DNA of 36,710 nucleotides, from NCBI GenBank assembly GCA_964526475.1, contig CAZGKF010000039.1:1-36710 (forward strand). Direction: 5' to 3'. The notes below the pieces were generated by a model, which saw nothing but the letters and a program-made list of their open reading frames with translations, did no database searches and was not told the origin of the DNA. The stretch is from CAYVTV01 sp964526475 (GTDB lineage: Bacteria > Bacteroidota > Bacteroidia > Bacteroidales > GCA-2748055). Shown piece after piece: positions 35,175 to 36,710 of the stretch (its first letter is position 1; each line of letters starts with the position of its first letter). A program made the position numbers and the translations under genes.

Positions 35175-36443
35175 TTAAATCTCTATTGAAACAGGTTTGA
35201 ATTTTGGAGATAAAAGATGGATAACAAGTAAACCAACAAGATATGCAAAAGAAGCTACTACAAACGGCAAAACATAACCATCCAAACCTGATTCATTCAA
35301 TGCATATCCAATTAGCAATGCCGTTCCCATTGCTGCAAATGAACTTACAGTGGTAGAAATCCCTATAACCGAACCAACCACCTTACCCGGAAACAAATCG
35401 GAAGCTATTGTAAAAATATTCGCCGACCATGAATTGTGCGCTCCTGCTGCCAGTGCAATTAATGCCACACAACCATAAAGTGAGTCAATAAATGGAACTG
35501 TCATTACCGGAAGTACAAGAATGGCAGTACCCAGCATTGTTATTTTTCGCGCAAAATTAGGCGATTTCCCTTTTTTCAGGAACCATGATGAAACTGCGCC
35601 ACCAGAAATACCACCGATATAAGCTGTAACATAGATAACCACTAAAGGAAGAGCAAGTTCCGTAAGGTTAATATTGAACTTACCATAAAGAAACTTAGCA
35701 CCCCAGAAAAGGTAGAAGTACCATACAGGATCCGCAAATAATTTCCCTAGAGCCACAGCCCAGGTCTGACGATATCCAAGAAGTTTTTTCCATGGCACAT
35801 CTGCCTTTTCGTTTTCAATACGCCCACTCTTTATGTAGTTTAACTCCTTACTGTTCACGAATCTGGATTTATCAGGTGAACTGAAAAATATTAACCAGGC
35901 AATAAGCCATATGCCACTCAGGAAAGCAGATACAAAAAACACTGCTTTCCATGTCGCAAAAAAGAAAATAATGAGCGGGATCAGTAAAGGGGCTATTATC
36001 TGGCCCACATTACTGCCGCCATTGAACAAGCCTGTAGCTAAAGCTCGGTCTTTCTGAGGAAACCATTCAGCAATTATTTTTATACTTGCAGGAAAATTTC
36101 CGGCCTGTCCTATGCCAAGACCCATGCGGGATAATGCAAATCCTATCCAACTCCTGGCCAGGGAATGCGAAAAACTGGCAATGCTCCATACAATCACAGC
36201 CAATGAAAAGCCCAAACGGGTTCCAAGGCGATCGATTAAATAGCCAGCTATAAAAGGTCCGATAGCATAAGTGAGCTGAAATGAGAAAACTATAAATCCA
36301 TATTGCTGTTCACTCCAGCCAAAAATCGCTTCAAGCTCAGGGGCAAGTAGTCCGAGAATTACCCTGTCGAAATAAACAATAGTCGAAGAGAAAAAAAGTA
36401 ATACTACTATTATCCAGCGAAAACCTGTCCTTTTTGCTTCCAT
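35175..36443 (-). CDS. MFS transporter, ACS (hexuronate/anion) type
   Basis: The 422-residue protein has about twelve hydrophobic spans. The N-terminus (GFRWIIVVLLFFSSTIVYFD) and IDRLGTRLGFSLAVIVWSI carry the first-half MFS motif, and LGIGQAGNFPASIKIIAEWF is characteristic of the anion:cation symporter branch that takes up hexuronates, sugar acids and similar organic anions. The family's middle loop is normal and the protein looks complete. It heads an operon whose second gene, a UroD-family enzyme, is now truncated, with a creatininase-family remnant next to it. So the transporter may have lost its catabolic partner. A TATTTTTG box lies upstream at 36510-36517. The substrate cannot be named. 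Confidence 0.92.
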   Translation of the reverse strand: MEAKRTGFRWIIVVLLFFSSTIVYFDRVILGLLAPELEAIFGWSEQQYGFIVFSFQLTYAIGPFIAGYLIDRLGTRLGFSLAVIVWSIASFSHSLARSWIGFALSRMGLGIGQAGNFPASIKIIAEWFPQKDRALATGLFNGGSNVGQIIAPLLIPLIIFFFATWKAVFFVSAFLSGIWLIAWLIFFSSPDKSRFVNSKELNYIKSGRIENEKADVPWKKLLGYRQTWAVALGKLFADPVWYFYLFWGAKFLYGKFNINLTELALPLVVIYVTAYIGGISGGAVSSWFLKKGKSPNFARKITMLGTAILVLPVMTVPFIDSLYGCVALIALAAGAHNSWSANIFTIASDLFPGKVVGSVIGISTTVSSFAAMGTALLIGYALNESGLDGYVLPFVVASFAYLVGLLVIHLLSPKFKPVSIEI

Positions 36444-36509
36444 CTTAAGAAATTTTGTTAATTAATAATTGGTTTCAGATTAAGTCAATTATAATAAACT
36501 GCCATTGCT

Positions 36510-36517
36510 CAAAAATA
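36510..36517 (-). promoter_or_regulatory. -7 box TATTTTTG upstream of the MFS gene
   Basis: On the minus strand the sequence is TATTTTTG, 66 bases before the ATG at 36443. A TTG lies further upstream, but at 24 bases the spacing is too long for a standard -33 element. The rest of the gene-free stretch 36444-36657 is AT-rich and shows nothing else I can name. Confidence 0.3.
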
Positions 36518-36657
36518 AAAAAACAAGCTTTAAAAATAGTCCAAATATTTTCAAACCATATTATAATTAATTAAAGTTTCGCAGATGCTCAACTTGTTAA
36601 TAAATAAAAAAGAATCTTTAAGGCAATATTTTTGTTCTTATCTGACCCACCCCCCAA

Positions 36658-36710
36658 GAGGCTGTCTAAAAAGACCTAAAGGTCTTTATTATCAGCCCCA
36701 TTAAGGCTTT
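36658..36710. mobile_element. possible insertion-sequence end at the window edge
   Basis: GAGGCTGTCTAAAAAG at 36658 is the kind of terminal inverted repeat seen at the ends of several DDE transposon families, and it is followed at once by a small hairpin AAGACC-TAAA-GGTCTT (36671-36686). The element would continue beyond the window; no transposase sequence is visible here. The call rests on the terminal word only. Confidence 0.4.

Overview
The window looks like chromosomal DNA of a low-GC member of the Bacteroidota, probably of the Bacteroidales/Marinilabiliales type. The evidence is two TonB-dependent receptors carrying N-terminal carboxypeptidase-regulatory-like domains, a DUF4249 lipoprotein, a DUF4301 protein, a Ser-type sulfatase lipoprotein, a fused E1 alpha-beta 2-oxoacid dehydrogenase, and -7 boxes of the Bacteroidota form TAnnTTTG upstream of many genes. 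A run of 100 Ns shows that it is a scaffolded draft assembly.

Layout. 0-3 kb: a small secreted carboxypeptidase-regulatory-like domain protein, DUF4301 and a YjbQ/UPF0047 protein. 3.1-6.3 kb: a carboxypeptidase-regulatory-like protein followed by a TonB-dependent receptor. 6.3-10.3 kb: a nitroreductase, then a DUF4249 lipoprotein downstream of a second TonB-dependent receptor. 10.6-16.9 kb: leucine biosynthesis, with leuC, leuD, a second LeuA/CimA-type synthase and leuB on the plus strand and leuA convergent on the minus strand. 17.0-21.0 kb: a flavodoxin, then E1 (fused) and E2 of a branched-chain 2-oxoacid dehydrogenase. 21.1-22.9 kb: an uncharacterised protein of about 318 residues, two very small ORFs on the same strand, a GC-rich repeat-like patch and a 52-residue rubredoxin. 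23.1-29.6 kb: a GH3 glycosidase/serine-hydrolase fusion and a divergent tricorn-type protease. 29.7-36.7 kb: a worn region with an 8-bp tandem repeat around the assembly gap, a sulfatase with an in-frame open tail beyond its stop, a transposase remnant, a GT39-like membrane glycosyltransferase, remnants of creatininase and UroD-family genes, an MFS transporter, and what may be an IS end at the right edge.

How the genes fit together. LeuA with LeuCD and LeuB makes 2-oxoisocaproate. The second synthase beside leuCD-leuB suggests that the same enzymes also run the citramalate route to 2-oxobutyrate. The nearby branched-chain dehydrogenase would turn branched 2-oxoacids into the acyl-CoA primers of the iso/anteiso fatty acids typical of this phylum. 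The TonB receptors, DUF4249 lipoprotein, sulfatase and GH3 fusion point to uptake and processing of glycans or other polymers at the envelope. The 34.7-36.4 kb end looks like a decaying catabolic transport operon.

I see no CRISPR array, rRNA, tRNA, complete prophage or recognised defence system. The least explained locus is the 21.1-22.7 kb cluster: a two-lobed Rossmann-like protein of unknown role, two tiny same-frame ORFs and an anomalous GC-rich patch.
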